Positions 19,731-28,117 of a DNA stretch of 28,117 bases are shown here, in pieces (position 1 is the first letter of the stretch; each line of letters begins with the position of its first letter). A program made the translations under genes and the position numbers. Origin of the DNA: an uncultured marine group I thaumarchaeote (lineage in GTDB: Archaea > Thermoproteota > Nitrososphaeria > Nitrososphaerales > Nitrosopumilaceae); the NCBI GenBank assembly GCA_902512865.1, contig CABXKZ010000006.1, forward strand, positions 1 to 28,117, written 5' to 3'. The notes beneath the pieces were generated by a model. That model had not been told where the DNA came from. It did not search any database and worked only from the letters and a program-made list of their open reading frames with translations.

Positions 19731-21737
19731 TTGAAACGTAATTTAGCACTATTGCTACCATTGTTTGCAATCTCGATCGCATCTCTAGGTCTAATTCCTG
19801 ATGCAGATGCCGCAGGTGCAATCAGTGGTGAGTTTAAGCTAGGTGAAGTTTTAGATGAATCCATTGGTTGGTTCATCGTTGTAGGCCTTGGAATGGTCTT
19901 CGCAGGAATTATCTCTGCAGAGATTAAACTAGAAGAGAAATATCTTGGACATGTTCAAAGCTCTGAAGCATTTAACACTGCAGGAAGAGTTATCAAAACA
20001 GGTCTAACAGCAGCAGCAATTGTCTCAGCATGGACATGGGCTGCAACATTACTACAATCTTCGACAGTAGCATATCTTTACGGTGTAAGTGGTCCTTTCT
20101 GGTATGCAGCAGGCGCATCAATTCAAGTACTTTTATTCGGAATTCTAGCAATTGAACTAAAACGAAAGGCTCCAAACGCACACACATTTTTGGAAATTAT
20201 TAGAGCACGATTTGGTGCTGGTACTCACAAAGTTTTCTTAGGTTTTGCATTAACATGTAACATGATTGTAACTGGTATGCTTCTACTTGGAGGCGCAGCA
20301 GTTGTAAACGGCTTGACTGGAATGGATATCTCTCTAGCAGCAATGTTGATTCCTGTTGGAGTCATGATTTACACCTTAGTTGGTGGACTGAAGGCTACGT
20401 TTGTGGCAGATTACATGCACACGGTCATTATCTTTATAGTAATTCTAACCTTTGTCGCAACGGTATTCTTCATCAGCCCAATTACGGGTGGAGTTGAAGG
20501 AATGTACAATAAACTGGTCGAGGCGGCTTCACTAAATCCTGTCTTAGAGCCAACTTTCACACCTGGTGAGCCTGGTAATGCAATGGGTGCATACCTCACA
20601 ATGGCTTCTGCAGGAGGCTTAATCTTTGGAGTTATCAATATTGTAGGAAACTTTGGAACTGTATTTGTTGATCAGGCATACTGGCAACGTGCAATTGCTG
20701 CACAACCAAGTGCAACCGTAAAGGGTTTCTTACTTGGAGGAATGTGCTGGTTTGCAATTCCATTTACACTAGCAACTACTATGGGACTGACGGCGGTGGC
20801 GCTTGATGTGGCGCTCACACCTGAACAGGTGCAGCTCGGACTTGTAGTTCCAGCAGCAGCATCAGTGCTAATGGGTGAGATAGGTGCCGTCATGGTACTA
20901 GTCATGCTCTTCATGGCTGTAACATCTGCAGGATCTGCTGAACTAATTGCAGTATCCTCATTGATTACTTACGATGTTTACCGAACCTACAAGAATCCAA
21001 ATGCCACTGGCAAGCAGCTACTAAAGGTAAGTCGTGGTGTTATAGTTGCGTTTGGACTTGGAATGGGTATGCTTGCGGTCGTACTATTAGGAATGGGATT
21101 AAGCTTAGGATTTGTATACTTGGCAATGGGAATATTGATTGGCTCTGCCGTCATCCCGATTGCGTTAACGATTACTTGGAGCAGAACAACTCGTGGCGGT
21201 GCGGTTGCTGGTGCAGTCATCGGTGTAATGCTATCATTACTAACTTGGACTAGTGTAGCAGCATCTGAAGCCGATGGAGTTATAGATATCGGATCACTTG
21301 GTGGAGCATTCCCAATGCTTTATGGAAATGTTGTAGCAATATTATCATCTGGATTAATCTGTGTAGTCATTAGTTTGGCACAAAACAAGAAGTACGACTG
21401 GAAAGAGTTGGATGCACACATGTCCCTTGTCACTGATGACATGACAGGTGATGCAGCAGCAGAATTAGAAAAACGTGAACAAGACGAAGCCCAACTAAAG
21501 AAAGCCTTCAAGTTCAGTCTTAAAGGTGGAGGCTTACTCACTTTGATAGTTATCATATTCTGGCCAATGCCTTTGTACTTCTCAGGCTATGTCTTCGACT
21601 TTGGATTCTATGGATTGTGGGTCGGAATCGCAATTACCTGGGTCAGTGTAGCATCAGCATTCATCATAGGACTTCCAATCGTGGAATCAAGAAAAGGTTT
21701 CGCAAAAGTCTTCTCTGGCAAGAAAGAAGCTTCTTAG
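19731..21737 (+). CDS. Sodium:solute symporter family transporter, probably for urea (DUR3-like)
   Basis: 668 residues. After an N-terminal signal-like hydrophobic stretch (MKRNLALLLPLFAISIASLG, then DADAAGA), about 13-14 transmembrane helices follow. TAAAIVSAWTWAATLLQSS resembles helix 1 with its broken-helix sodium site, and LVGGLKATFVADYMHTVI is the family signature. The long form, the WTWAATLLQSS segment and position beside urease genes favour a DUR3-type urea symporter. Substrate specificity is otherwise inference. Codon use is richer in G+C than neighbours, as in highly expressed genes. The start is TTG with TATA spacing of about 26 nt. Confidence 0.83.
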   Translation: MKRNLALLLPLFAISIASLGLIPDADAAGAISGEFKLGEVLDESIGWFIVVGLGMVFAGIISAEIKLEEKYLGHVQSSEAFNTAGRVIKTGLTAAAIVSAWTWAATLLQSSTVAYLYGVSGPFWYAAGASIQVLLFGILAIELKRKAPNAHTFLEIIRARFGAGTHKVFLGFALTCNMIVTGMLLLGGAAVVNGLTGMDISLAAMLIPVGVMIYTLVGGLKATFVADYMHTVIIFIVILTFVATVFFISPITGGVEGMYNKLVEAASLNPVLEPTFTPGEPGNAMGAYLTMASAGGLIFGVINIVGNFGTVFVDQAYWQRAIAAQPSATVKGFLLGGMCWFAIPFTLATTMGLTAVALDVALTPEQVQLGLVVPAAASVLMGEIGAVMVLVMLFMAVTSAGSAELIAVSSLITYDVYRTYKNPNATGKQLLKVSRGVIVAFGLGMGMLAVVLLGMGLSLGFVYLAMGILIGSAVIPIALTITWSRTTRGGAVAGAVIGVMLSLLTWTSVAASEADGVIDIGSLGGAFPMLYGNVVAILSSGLICVVISLAQNKKYDWKELDAHMSLVTDDMTGDAAAELEKREQDEAQLKKAFKFSLKGGGLLTLIVIIFWPMPLYFSGYVFDFGFYGLWVGIAITWVSVASAFIIGLPIVESRKGFAKVFSGKKEAS

Positions 21738-21742
21738 AGAAG
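21730..21742 (+). terminator. Short hairpin with the transporter stop codon in its loop
   Basis: CTTCT-TAG-AGAAG makes a 5-bp stem whose loop is the TAG stop. TACTCCTTT follows. The stem is weak but repeats the pattern of hairpins built at stop codons in this window. Confidence 0.3.
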
Positions 21743-21825
21743 TACTCCTTTCATTATGAACTCATTTACATCTAACATTTGTTTTCCTCCAAAATTCTTT
21801 TTAATGCGAGATATGGTGCTTTAAC

Positions 21826-22326
21826 ATGGCATCTTGTACTGGCTGTGGCGTTCCTCTTGGTCTTAAAAAATACAAATTTAATAAATTCTGGAGAGTTCCT
21901 GGAAGTTTCTGTAAATCTTGCATGTTAAAAGTTGGCCAAGATTGGGAAAAACATGGCAAAGTCACATTGCCACAAAAACCATGTGATTTGTGTCAAACTG
22001 AATTTTTCTTTCTAAATACTGCATGGCAAGGAAAAAAACAAAAGCACTTTTGTGATGTTTGTCATAAAGTAGCTGCTAGTGGGGTATTACCTGACAAAAG
22101 TCGTGGCGATATGAAACAAAAGGTCCCTATACCAATGCTCATAATTGGTGGGCTGGGTGCAGTAATGATGGTCTTGGGAATGGTCTTTACATTAACTGGA
22201 CCAAAGGATCCTGAAGGTGAGATGAGTATTGTAAATATCTTATTTGGAGCATTTACAACTGCTGCTGGCTTTATGCTGGTACGACGTACAATCAACAATA
22301 GAAAATTACTGTTAGGTAATGTCTAG
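21826..22326 (+). CDS. Zinc-binding protein with two membrane helices
   Basis: 166 residues. The N-terminal half holds four CxxC motifs: CTGC, CKSC, CDLC and CDVC, enough for two zinc sites (residues about 4-83). Between them lie FWRVPGSFC and ETEFFFLN-like aromatic stretches. The C-terminal half has two transmembrane helices ([38 protein letters not shown]). The zinc part would face the cytoplasm. TTTTTAATG about 25 nt before the ATG is a likely TATA box. It lies between the transporter and urease genes and overlaps ureBC convergently by 4 nt. The function is unknown. Confidence 0.75.
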   Translation: MASCTGCGVPLGLKKYKFNKFWRVPGSFCKSCMLKVGQDWEKHGKVTLPQKPCDLCQTEFFFLNTAWQGKKQKHFCDVCHKVAASGVLPDKSRGDMKQKVPIPMLIIGGLGAVMMVLGMVFTLTGPKDPEGEMSIVNILFGAFTTAAGFMLVRRTINNRKLLLGNV

Positions 22327-24455
22327 AATAAACTATACAGACGCCCTAGTGATACTTCTGTTGCAGGATCTACTGTAGCTATCTCTCCATCAACTTTTAC
22401 TTCATATGTTTCAGGATCAATTTCGATTTTAGGTGTAGCGTCATTATATGCCATATCTTTTTTTCCAATATTTCGACAGTTCTTTACAGCAACCAATTTT
22501 TTCTCAATTTTTATTTTTTCTTCCAAGCCATTATCAAGTGCAAGTTGTGATGTGAATGTAACTGATGTAGTCTTCTTTGCTTTTCCTAATGCGCCAAACA
22601 TTGGTCTATAGTAAACTGGCTCTGTTGTTGGAATGGATGCGTTTGGATCTCCCATCAATGCATATGCAATGAAGCCACCCTTTATGATTAATTTTGGTTT
22701 TATTCCAAAGAATTGTGGCATCCATACGACAATATCTGCAATCTTTCCTGGTTCTAAAGAGCCAACATAGTTTGATATGCCATGTGTGATTGCAGGATTA
22801 ATTGTAATTTTTGAAATGTAACGTTTGATTCTATAGTTATCATTTTCTTCACTGTCTTCTGTTAGTGGACCTTTCATCTTTCTCATCTTATCAGCTGTTT
22901 GCCAATTTCTTGTAGTCACTTCTCCTACTCTTCCCATTGCTTGACTATCTGAAGACATCATGCTAAGTGCTCCAACATCGTGAAGAATATCTTCTGCAGC
23001 AATTGTTTCTGCTCTAATTCTTGATTCTGCAAATGAAATATCTTCTGGAACTGATGGATTCAAGTGATGACACACCATCATCATATCAAGATGCTCTTCT
23101 AGTGTATTTGTTGTAAATGGTCTTGTAGGGTTTGTAGATGATGGTAAGATGTTTGGTTCTGATGCTATTTTCATAATATCTGGTGCATGACCGCCTCCTG
23201 CTCCTTCTGTATGATATGTGTGAATTACTCTACCATTAATTGCAGCAATTGTATCATCTACATAACCACATTCGTTTAGAGTATCTGTGTGTATTGCAAC
23301 CTGGGTGTCAGTCTTATCTGCAACATTTAGTGCTGAATTTATAGTGGCTGGAGTTGTTCCCCAGTCTTCATGTAGTTTTAGACCACATGCGCCTGCCTTT
23401 ACTTGCTCCATCAATGATTCTTCTCTTGAATCGTTTCCTTTACACAAAAACCCAAAATTCATTGGGAATTCTTCGACTGCCTGGATCATTTTGTGAATGT
23501 TAAATTCTCCTGGAGTACATGTTGTTGCATTTGTTCCATCTGCTGGACCTGTACCCCCGCCAATCATTGTAGTAGTTCCATTACAAATTGCATCAATTGC
23601 TTGTTGAGGTGATATAAAGTGGATATGGCTATCTATTGTACCTGGCGTACAAATTGTATGTTCCCCTGAAATAATTTCTGTATTGGATGAAACTACAATG
23701 TCAATGTCATCCATTACATCTGGGTTGCCTGCATTACCAACTCCAAGAATTTTTCCGTCCTTAATTCCAATGTCAGCTTTAATTATTCCAAGTTTGGGAT
23801 CAATGATCATTGCATTAGTGATTACCAAATCTGCAGAGTCTTCGCGTAAGACACCACTTGCTTGTCCAAGCCCGTCTCTTGCACTTTTTCCTCCACCAAA
23901 TACTAACTCATCTCCATATTTGATAAGATCTTTTTCAATCTCCATCACCAAATCCGTATCTGCTAATCTGACTCTATCTCCTGTTGTAGGTCCAAATAAT
24001 TCTACATATCTACTCCGTGGAATCTCAAGTGAACTTGATTCATTTTCTATATTTTCTAAAACATTCTTGAAACCTTTCTCGTGAATATTCTTTTTTGCAT
24101 CTTCTCGTTTTGTTTCTAAATCTCCACTTACAAGTCCGCTAAATCCAAATATTGTTTTCTTCCCGCCAAATTCTACAACTTCTACATGTTTTGATTCTCC
24201 AGGTTCAAATCTAATTGATGTACCAGAAGAAATGTTAAGATGAAATCCAAGTGCTTTTTCTCTGTCAAATTCTAATGCCTTGTTTGCTTCAGCAAAATGT
24301 GTATGAGATCCAACCTGTATTGGTCTATCTCCAGTGTTTGAAACATTCAGTTTGAATGTCTTTTTCGATTCATTGGCAATTATGTCTCCTTCTGCAGGCA
24401 TGTACTCTCCAATATGTGGTACTCTGGAACGCCATCTGGATATCATATCTATCAC
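22323..24455 (-). CDS. ureC: Urease beta-alpha fusion (UreB-UreC)
   Basis: 710 residues. Residues about 13-115 are the beta subunit ([27 protein letters not shown]). Residues 116-144 are a charged linker, and 145-710 the alpha subunit. All active-site residues are present at a constant offset of 143 from the Klebsiella numbering: nickel ligands H277, H279, carbamylated K360 ([12 protein letters not shown]), H389, H415 and D503, and catalytic H463 (MVCHHLNP). Urea is hydrolysed to ammonia and CO2 in the cytoplasm. Many bacteria encode UreB and UreC separately. Here the frame is continuous with no stop or start between them. The ATG overlaps ureA's end by 4 nt. Confidence 0.95.
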   Translation of the reverse strand: MIDMISRWRSRVPHIGEYMPAEGDIIANESKKTFKLNVSNTGDRPIQVGSHTHFAEANKALEFDREKALGFHLNISSGTSIRFEPGESKHVEVVEFGGKKTIFGFSGLVSGDLETKREDAKKNIHEKGFKNVLENIENESSSLEIPRSRYVELFGPTTGDRVRLADTDLVMEIEKDLIKYGDELVFGGGKSARDGLGQASGVLREDSADLVITNAMIIDPKLGIIKADIGIKDGKILGVGNAGNPDVMDDIDIVVSSNTEIISGEHTICTPGTIDSHIHFISPQQAIDAICNGTTTMIGGGTGPADGTNATTCTPGEFNIHKMIQAVEEFPMNFGFLCKGNDSREESLMEQVKAGACGLKLHEDWGTTPATINSALNVADKTDTQVAIHTDTLNECGYVDDTIAAINGRVIHTYHTEGAGGGHAPDIMKIASEPNILPSSTNPTRPFTTNTLEEHLDMMMVCHHLNPSVPEDISFAESRIRAETIAAEDILHDVGALSMMSSDSQAMGRVGEVTTRNWQTADKMRKMKGPLTEDSEENDNYRIKRYISKITINPAITHGISNYVGSLEPGKIADIVVWMPQFFGIKPKLIIKGGFIAYALMGDPNASIPTTEPVYYRPMFGALGKAKKTTSVTFTSQLALDNGLEEKIKIEKKLVAVKNCRNIGKKDMAYNDATPKIEIDPETYEVKVDGEIATVDPATEVSLGRLYSLF

Positions 24456-24754
24456 ACTATGGGGTCGTGAATGGTCACGAGCTTTGTTCCGTCATTAAAT
24501 GTGGCTTCAACTTGAATTGTATGAATAATATCTATGACTCCTGGTAACACATCCTCTTTTTTTAATACATTTTTCCCCGAACTCATTAGTTCTGAAACTG
24601 ATTTCCCATCTCTTGCACCTTCTAAAATATGGTCTGCTATAATGGCTATAGATTCTGGGTGGTTTAATTTCAATCCTCTTTCCTTTCTTCTTATTGCTAC
24701 CTGCGCCGCAGTAAAAATCTGTAATTTATCAATCTCTCGTGGTGTTAAAAACAT
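24452..24754 (-). CDS. ureA: Urease gamma subunit
   Basis: 100 residues, the usual size. [39 protein letters not shown] and [19 protein letters not shown] are the standard gamma-subunit segments, ending in the [18 protein letters not shown] strand that contacts beta. It assembles with the UreBC fusion into the urease core. The ATG at 24754 is about 25 nt from TTTTAAAT (minus strand, about 24776-24784). It is the first gene of the minus-strand ureA-ureBC operon. Confidence 0.95.
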   Translation of the reverse strand: MFLTPREIDKLQIFTAAQVAIRRKERGLKLNHPESIAIIADHILEGARDGKSVSELMSSGKNVLKKEDVLPGVIDIIHTIQVEATFNDGTKLVTIHDPIV

Positions 24755-24822
24755 AAATAATTTTTATTTCTGGTGTATTTAAAAATTAGAAACGTCTAAA
24801 AATTTAACTTTGGCAAATTTCA
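24755..24822. promoter_or_regulatory. Divergent promoter of the urease structural and accessory operons
   Basis: These 68 bp separate ureA (minus) from ureE (plus). One TATA-like element is oriented for each: TTTTAAAT for ureA and AAAATTTAA (about 24798-24806) for ureE. Both lie near 20-25 nt before the start codon. A regulator binding here could control both halves of the locus. Confidence 0.45.
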
Positions 24823-25338
24823 ATGATCCATATGTTGTTGATTAATTCGATTTTAGGCAATGCGTACCATGGAAGTAATCTTAAAGAAAAAATTGAAACC
24901 GCAACACAAAATCACACTATAAAACAACTCTTTCTGTCTCGAAGCGATATGGAAAAATCTAGGTTACGTACAGAAACCGATGATGGAACTGAAATTGGAC
25001 TATCTCTTGAACCTGGAATAACTTTGCATAATGGGGATGTATTGGAAACTGATTCTAATTTAATTATGATTCATCAATTACCTGAAAAAATAATATCCGT
25101 TAAAGTAAATGATGATGATCACTCTTCTTCTATACGTGTACAACTTGGGCATATCATAGGAAATAGGCATCGTCCATTATCCATTGCATCTAATGGTTCT
25201 GTATTATTTCCAATTCATGATGAAAATGAAGTAGAGTTATTTGAGAAATTATTTTCTGAAATCCTTCATCACATTTCAATGACTGTTGAAGATAAAATTT
25301 TTGTGCCAAATCAAGGGATGAATGTTCATGAACACTGA
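24823..25338 (+). CDS. ureE: Urease accessory protein UreE (nickel metallochaperone)
   Basis: 171 residues. UreE delivers nickel to the urease maturation complex. The N-terminal beta domain has QLFLSRSDMEKSRLRTETDDG, EIGLSLEPGITLHNGDVL and the following strand. The C-terminal ferredoxin-like domain has VQLGHIIGNRHRPLSI with the conserved nickel-binding region (GNRH). The His-rich tail of some UreE proteins is reduced to NVHEH. An ATG at 24832 is an alternative start. Its end overlaps ureF by 17 nt. Confidence 0.87.
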   Translation: MIHMLLINSILGNAYHGSNLKEKIETATQNHTIKQLFLSRSDMEKSRLRTETDDGTEIGLSLEPGITLHNGDVLETDSNLIMIHQLPEKIISVKVNDDDHSSSIRVQLGHIIGNRHRPLSIASNGSVLFPIHDENEVELFEKLFSEILHHISMTVEDKIFVPNQGMNVHEH

Positions 25339-26020
25339 TTTGTCTGAGCTCACATTGATGCAGCTTTCGGATTCATTTTTTCCTTCTGGTCTTTATACTA
25401 TGTCAAATGGACTTGAAACAATATTTGATGAAAAACGTGTGTCATCTGAAGGTGATGTTTATGATTTTCTTGAAGTTACATTAGAACAACAACTTGGTCC
25501 TGCTGATTCTGTGGCATTATCAAATGCATATGATTATGCTAAAAATGAAGATATATCTGGAATAATCAGGTGTGATGATGTTCTTTATTCAATGAAACTA
25601 ATCCAGGAATCTCGTGCGGCATCATGTAGGGCGGGCTCACAAATGATAAAATGTATTGCAGCCATATCATCTAATAATTTTTTAAAATCATATTCTGAAA
25701 AAATATCTAAAAATGATGCGCCTGGAACCCATCCTGTTGTTGCAGGTGTGTGTAGTTTTGTAATGGGTATAAAAAAAGAACAGGCGAGACAGATGATGAT
25801 GTATGGTTTTTGCGTTAGTGTTACTGGTGCTGCATTAAGACTGGGAATGATTGATCATATACAAAGTCAAAAACTTCTACACAAAATCAAACCAAAAATT
25901 CATCAAACTTTAGAAAAATTCATTGATACAAAAATTGATGACTGTTGGCAATTTTCTCCACAGTATGACCTTATCCAAATGACTCATGAAAAGAAATTTT
26001 CTAAAATGTTTATTACATAA
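25322..26020 (+). CDS. ureF: Urease accessory protein UreF
   Basis: 232 residues, all-helical. UreF bridges UreD and UreG and gates nickel insertion. Family markers are LMQLSDSFFPSGLYTMSNGLE near the N-terminus (usually SD-x-x-FP-x-G-x-x-x-HS), PADSVALSNAY, ESRAASCRAGSQMI and DAPGTHPVVAGVCSFVMGI. The usual His of the first motif is Ser/Asn here. The start is ATG at 25322 or 25328, overlapping ureE, so translation is coupled. Confidence 0.88.
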   Translation: MFMNTDLSELTLMQLSDSFFPSGLYTMSNGLETIFDEKRVSSEGDVYDFLEVTLEQQLGPADSVALSNAYDYAKNEDISGIIRCDDVLYSMKLIQESRAASCRAGSQMIKCIAAISSNNFLKSYSEKISKNDAPGTHPVVAGVCSFVMGIKKEQARQMMMYGFCVSVTGAALRLGMIDHIQSQKLLHKIKPKIHQTLEKFIDTKIDDCWQFSPQYDLIQMTHEKKFSKMFIT

Positions 26021-26037
26021 AGAGAAATTTTTTGGTT

Positions 26038-26697
26038 ATGACTAGAATTCTTCGTGTAGGTATTGGTGGTCCCGTGGGTGCTGGCAAAAGTATGTTAATT
26101 GAAAGAGTTGTTCCATTTCTTGCGAAAAAAAACTATCGTGTATGCATAATATCAAATGATGTAATTTCAAAAGAGGATGCTGATAGAATTCGAAAAAATT
26201 TAGCCACAGATCAGGGGCTGCTTCCTGAAAATATGGTGATTGGTCTTGCAACTGGTGGGTGCCCTCATACTGCCGTAAGAGAGGATCCATCAATTAATCT
26301 TGCAGTAATTGAAGAAATTGAAGTAAAATATGACGACTTGGATTTAATAATTATTGAAAGTGGTGGGGATAATGTTACTACCACCTTTAGTCCTGCCCTT
26401 GCAGATTATACAATTTACATTGTAGATGTCTCTGGTGGCGACAAATATCCTAGAAAAGGTGGACTTGGAATTGAAACGAGTGATCTTTTAGTAATTAACA
26501 AAATTGATCTTGCACAATCAATTGGTGCCAATCTAAATGTGATGGAACGTGATGCAAAAATTGTTAGAAAAAATAAGCCGTATGTCTTGGTAAATTGTAA
26601 GACTGATCAAGGTGTTGAACAGGTAGCTCAGCACATAATTCATGATGTCTTATTTGATGAACCTCCAAAAAATATGATTACGCAGGTGAATTCATGA
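26038..26697 (+). CDS. ureG: Urease accessory GTPase UreG
   Basis: 219 residues, SIMIBI-class GTPase that powers nickel insertion into urease. The P-loop is GIGGPVGAGKSML (about 8-20). ATGGCPHTAVREDPSIN is the metal-binding CPH motif region, ESGGDNVTTTFSP follows, and VINKIDLAQSIGANLNVMERD contains the guanine-binding NKID motif. TTG at 26032 is in frame but ATG at 26038 is preferred. Its TGA overlaps the ATG of ureD (ATGA). Confidence 0.95.
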   Translation: MTRILRVGIGGPVGAGKSMLIERVVPFLAKKNYRVCIISNDVISKEDADRIRKNLATDQGLLPENMVIGLATGGCPHTAVREDPSINLAVIEEIEVKYDDLDLIIIESGGDNVTTTFSPALADYTIYIVDVSGGDKYPRKGGLGIETSDLLVINKIDLAQSIGANLNVMERDAKIVRKNKPYVLVNCKTDQGVEQVAQHIIHDVLFDEPPKNMITQVNS

Positions 26698-27596
26698 GCC
26701 TAGAGCACTGCACTCCTTCTGATATTCCACAAGAAATTTCACAATACGATGGTGATGTTGCACAAATGAATGTGGGTAAATCTGGAAAGATTGGTTATCT
26801 GCAATTAGAGTTACAAAATGATTCTGATAAACAAAAAACTATCATTACACGTAAAAGAACTCAAGTTCCATTATATGTGCAAAAGGCACTGCATTATGAT
26901 TTGGATTATCCTTCAATGGCTCACGTATTTGTTCTATCTCCTTCCGGTGGAATTTTACAAGGAGATCGTTATAGGATGGATGTTGAGCTAAAAAATAATG
27001 CTATATCCCATATTACAACTCAGGGTGCAACTAGAATTTACAAAATGGAATCAAACTATGCAACCCACATGGTAACTCTTAGTTTAAAAAATAATTCATA
27101 TCTGGAATTTATTCCTGAACAAATTATTCCGTATAAAGATTCAAGATTTTATCAAAAAACAAATCTTGACATTGATGATTCATCTACTGCTGTTTATTCT
27201 GAAACAATCGTGCCCGGAAGAATTGCAATGGGAGAGATGTTTGATTTTGATATATGTTATTTAAAAACTGAAGGAAGTCTTAATCAAAAAATACAATTTA
27301 GAGATTCATCACTTTTAATGCCAAAATCACAAAAAATCCAATCTCTTGCAATGTTTGATGATAAAACAATTCTTACATCTGTATATGTATTGACAAAAAA
27401 ACATGTTACAAAAATTAATAATTTGATCAACGAAATGTTCTCTAATATTCAAGGTATATTGGGCGGGTCTAGTATTTTGCCAAATGATCTTGGTGTCTCA
27501 ATTAGAATTTTAGGAAATTCTTCAGAAGAACAAAAAACCACAATTTATCAAATTTTAAAAATAATTCGGAAAGAAATCTTACCTGATTATCTTTAG
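26694..27596 (+). CDS. ureD: Urease accessory protein UreD (UreH)
   Basis: 300 residues. UreD binds apo-urease and channels nickel from UreG/UreF. Hallmarks are KSGKIGYLQLEL at the start, VFVLSPSGGILQGDRYRMDVEL, HITTQGATRIYKM, LEFIPEQIIPYKDSRFYQ and ETIVPGRIAMGEMFDFD. It ends in a normal helix, with no membrane segment. Its position at the end of ureE-F-G-D with ATGA overlap to ureG is typical. It faces the HTH-CBS gene on the other strand, with one base between their ends. Confidence 0.93.
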   Translation: MSLEHCTPSDIPQEISQYDGDVAQMNVGKSGKIGYLQLELQNDSDKQKTIITRKRTQVPLYVQKALHYDLDYPSMAHVFVLSPSGGILQGDRYRMDVELKNNAISHITTQGATRIYKMESNYATHMVTLSLKNNSYLEFIPEQIIPYKDSRFYQKTNLDIDDSSTAVYSETIVPGRIAMGEMFDFDICYLKTEGSLNQKIQFRDSSLLMPKSQKIQSLAMFDDKTILTSVYVLTKKHVTKINNLINEMFSNIQGILGGSSILPNDLGVSIRILGNSSEEQKTTIYQILKIIRKEILPDYL

Positions 27597-27597
27597 T

Positions 27598-28117
27598 CTA
27601 TTCCATCATTTTCAATGTGTCTGATGCTGTAATAATGCCAAAAATTTTTGAGCCTTTTCTAACAAGAATACACTTTGAATATTTTATTAGTGGTGCAAGA
27701 GTACTTGCCGGTGTATCAACATCTACTACTGGTGGGGTAGGTTCCATTATATCCTCAACTTTGATCTTTTTCGCAATCTCTATATTTCCATTTTCATAGT
27801 GTCCTACAATCCCTGAATCTGAAATTACTCCTACTGGCACAGAACCATCAAATATTGGTATTTGACTAATTGACGCATTATGCATTTTTTTTATTGCTTC
27901 ATGTAATGTGTTAGATGGTTTGAGCTTTACGATATCTCTACTACATAATTGTCCTGCATTATGAGTTGAGGTTTCACTTTCTTTAGTTGCCAAAACCTCA
28001 AAAACTTTCTTAGCAGTATTATAACTTGGAGCACTTCGACCAGATTCTATTTGATTAATCATTGATGTGCTGACACCTACTAAACTGGCAAGTTCTTTTT
28101 GTGTCATATTGATTTTT
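27598..28117 (-). CDS. HTH (XRE)-CBS domain transcriptional regulator, N-terminus outside window
   Basis: At least 172 residues. The frame stays open to the window end, so the true start lies beyond it. A Met at 28107 is probably internal, as the normal first helix (LPxLEEIKxxRKKLG-like) would be upstream. The HTH is TQKELASLVGVSTSMINQIESGRSAPSY. Two CBS motifs follow: CSRDIVKLKPSNTLHEAIKK to PVGVISDSGIV, and VEDIMEPTPPVVDVDTPA to FGIITASDTLKMME. CBS pairs bind adenine nucleotides, so this regulator could sense energy charge. Regulation of the neighbouring urease genes is a guess from position. Confidence 0.88.
   Translation of the reverse strand, partial: KINMTQKELASLVGVSTSMINQIESGRSAPSYNTAKKVFEVLATKESETSTHNAGQLCSRDIVKLKPSNTLHEAIKKMHNASISQIPIFDGSVPVGVISDSGIVGHYENGNIEIAKKIKVEDIMEPTPPVVDVDTPASTLAPLIKYSKCILVRKGSKIFGIITASDTLKMME

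Noticed and set aside
23683..24084. 133-residue plus-strand frame opposite ureBC
   Set aside because: Ser/Pro/Leu-rich shadow of a strongly conserved gene on the other strand.
1..28117. CRISPR array, insertion sequence, prophage or toxin-antitoxin system
   Set aside because: No regularly spaced repeats, transposase or integrase motifs, or terminal repeats were seen. The wHTH/RHH pair lacks a recognisable toxin.

Overview
The window looks like a piece of an ammonia-oxidising archaeon of the Nitrososphaerota (Thaumarchaeota), probably close to marine Nitrosopumilus. The DNA is strongly AT-rich. Genes are short and densely packed on both strands. Many have a TATA-like box about 25 nt before the start codon, which suggests leaderless transcripts. 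Gene content fits: futalosine-route menaquinone genes, methylmalonyl-CoA mutase/epimerase of the kind used in the 3-hydroxypropionate/4-hydroxybutyrate carbon cycle, a single-domain cupredoxin, many very small zinc-finger proteins, and a complete urease locus with a urea-type transporter. I saw no tRNA, rRNA, CRISPR array, transposase or phage gene.

Layout. 1-1.7 kb: the end of a secreted protein, a decayed copy of a neighbouring gene's 3' end, a membrane-anchored surface protein, and a TPR protein. 1.7-5.5 kb: a small C2H2 zinc finger divergent from mqnE, a two-helix membrane protein divergent from a tRNA-dihydrouridine synthase, a small CxxC protein, and mqnD. 5.6-8.9 kb: a Cys/His microprotein, then a tight plus-strand run of CoA-binding protein, helical protein, YchF/OBG-type GTPase, EF-Tu-like protein without a P-loop, and zinc ribbon. 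8.9-13.7 kb: many tiny zinc-binding or membrane proteins together with Hsp20, a universal stress protein, a cupredoxin, and an HTH plus ribbon-helix-helix pair. 13.7-18.9 kb: ilvC, then methylmalonyl-CoA mutase small subunit divergent from meaB, mutase large subunit and epimerase, then small membrane proteins. 18.8-28.1 kb: a winged-helix/zinc protein, the urea-type transporter, a zinc/membrane protein, ureA and a fused ureB-ureC on the minus strand, ureE-F-G-D divergently on the plus strand, and an HTH-CBS regulator cut by the window end.

How it works together. The transporter would bring in urea. The UreA/UreBC enzyme, matured with nickel by UreE, UreF, UreG and UreD, would release ammonia for oxidation and CO2 for fixation. 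The mutase, its MeaB chaperone and the epimerase would convert methylmalonyl-CoA to succinyl-CoA in the carbon cycle. MqnE and MqnD belong to quinone synthesis.

Signals that the gene list does not explain: three divergent gene pairs, each sharing one centrally placed TATA box; a palindromic motif (GTATGCACTGYATAC-like) at three promoter regions, including those of hsp20 and a regulator; hairpins built over stop codons, two of which appear to covary; two candidate folded RNAs or cruciforms (10775-10840 and 19600-19656); and the UreB-UreC fusion. I found no clear new defence or mobile system. The most unusual content is the microprotein set and the regulatory architecture.
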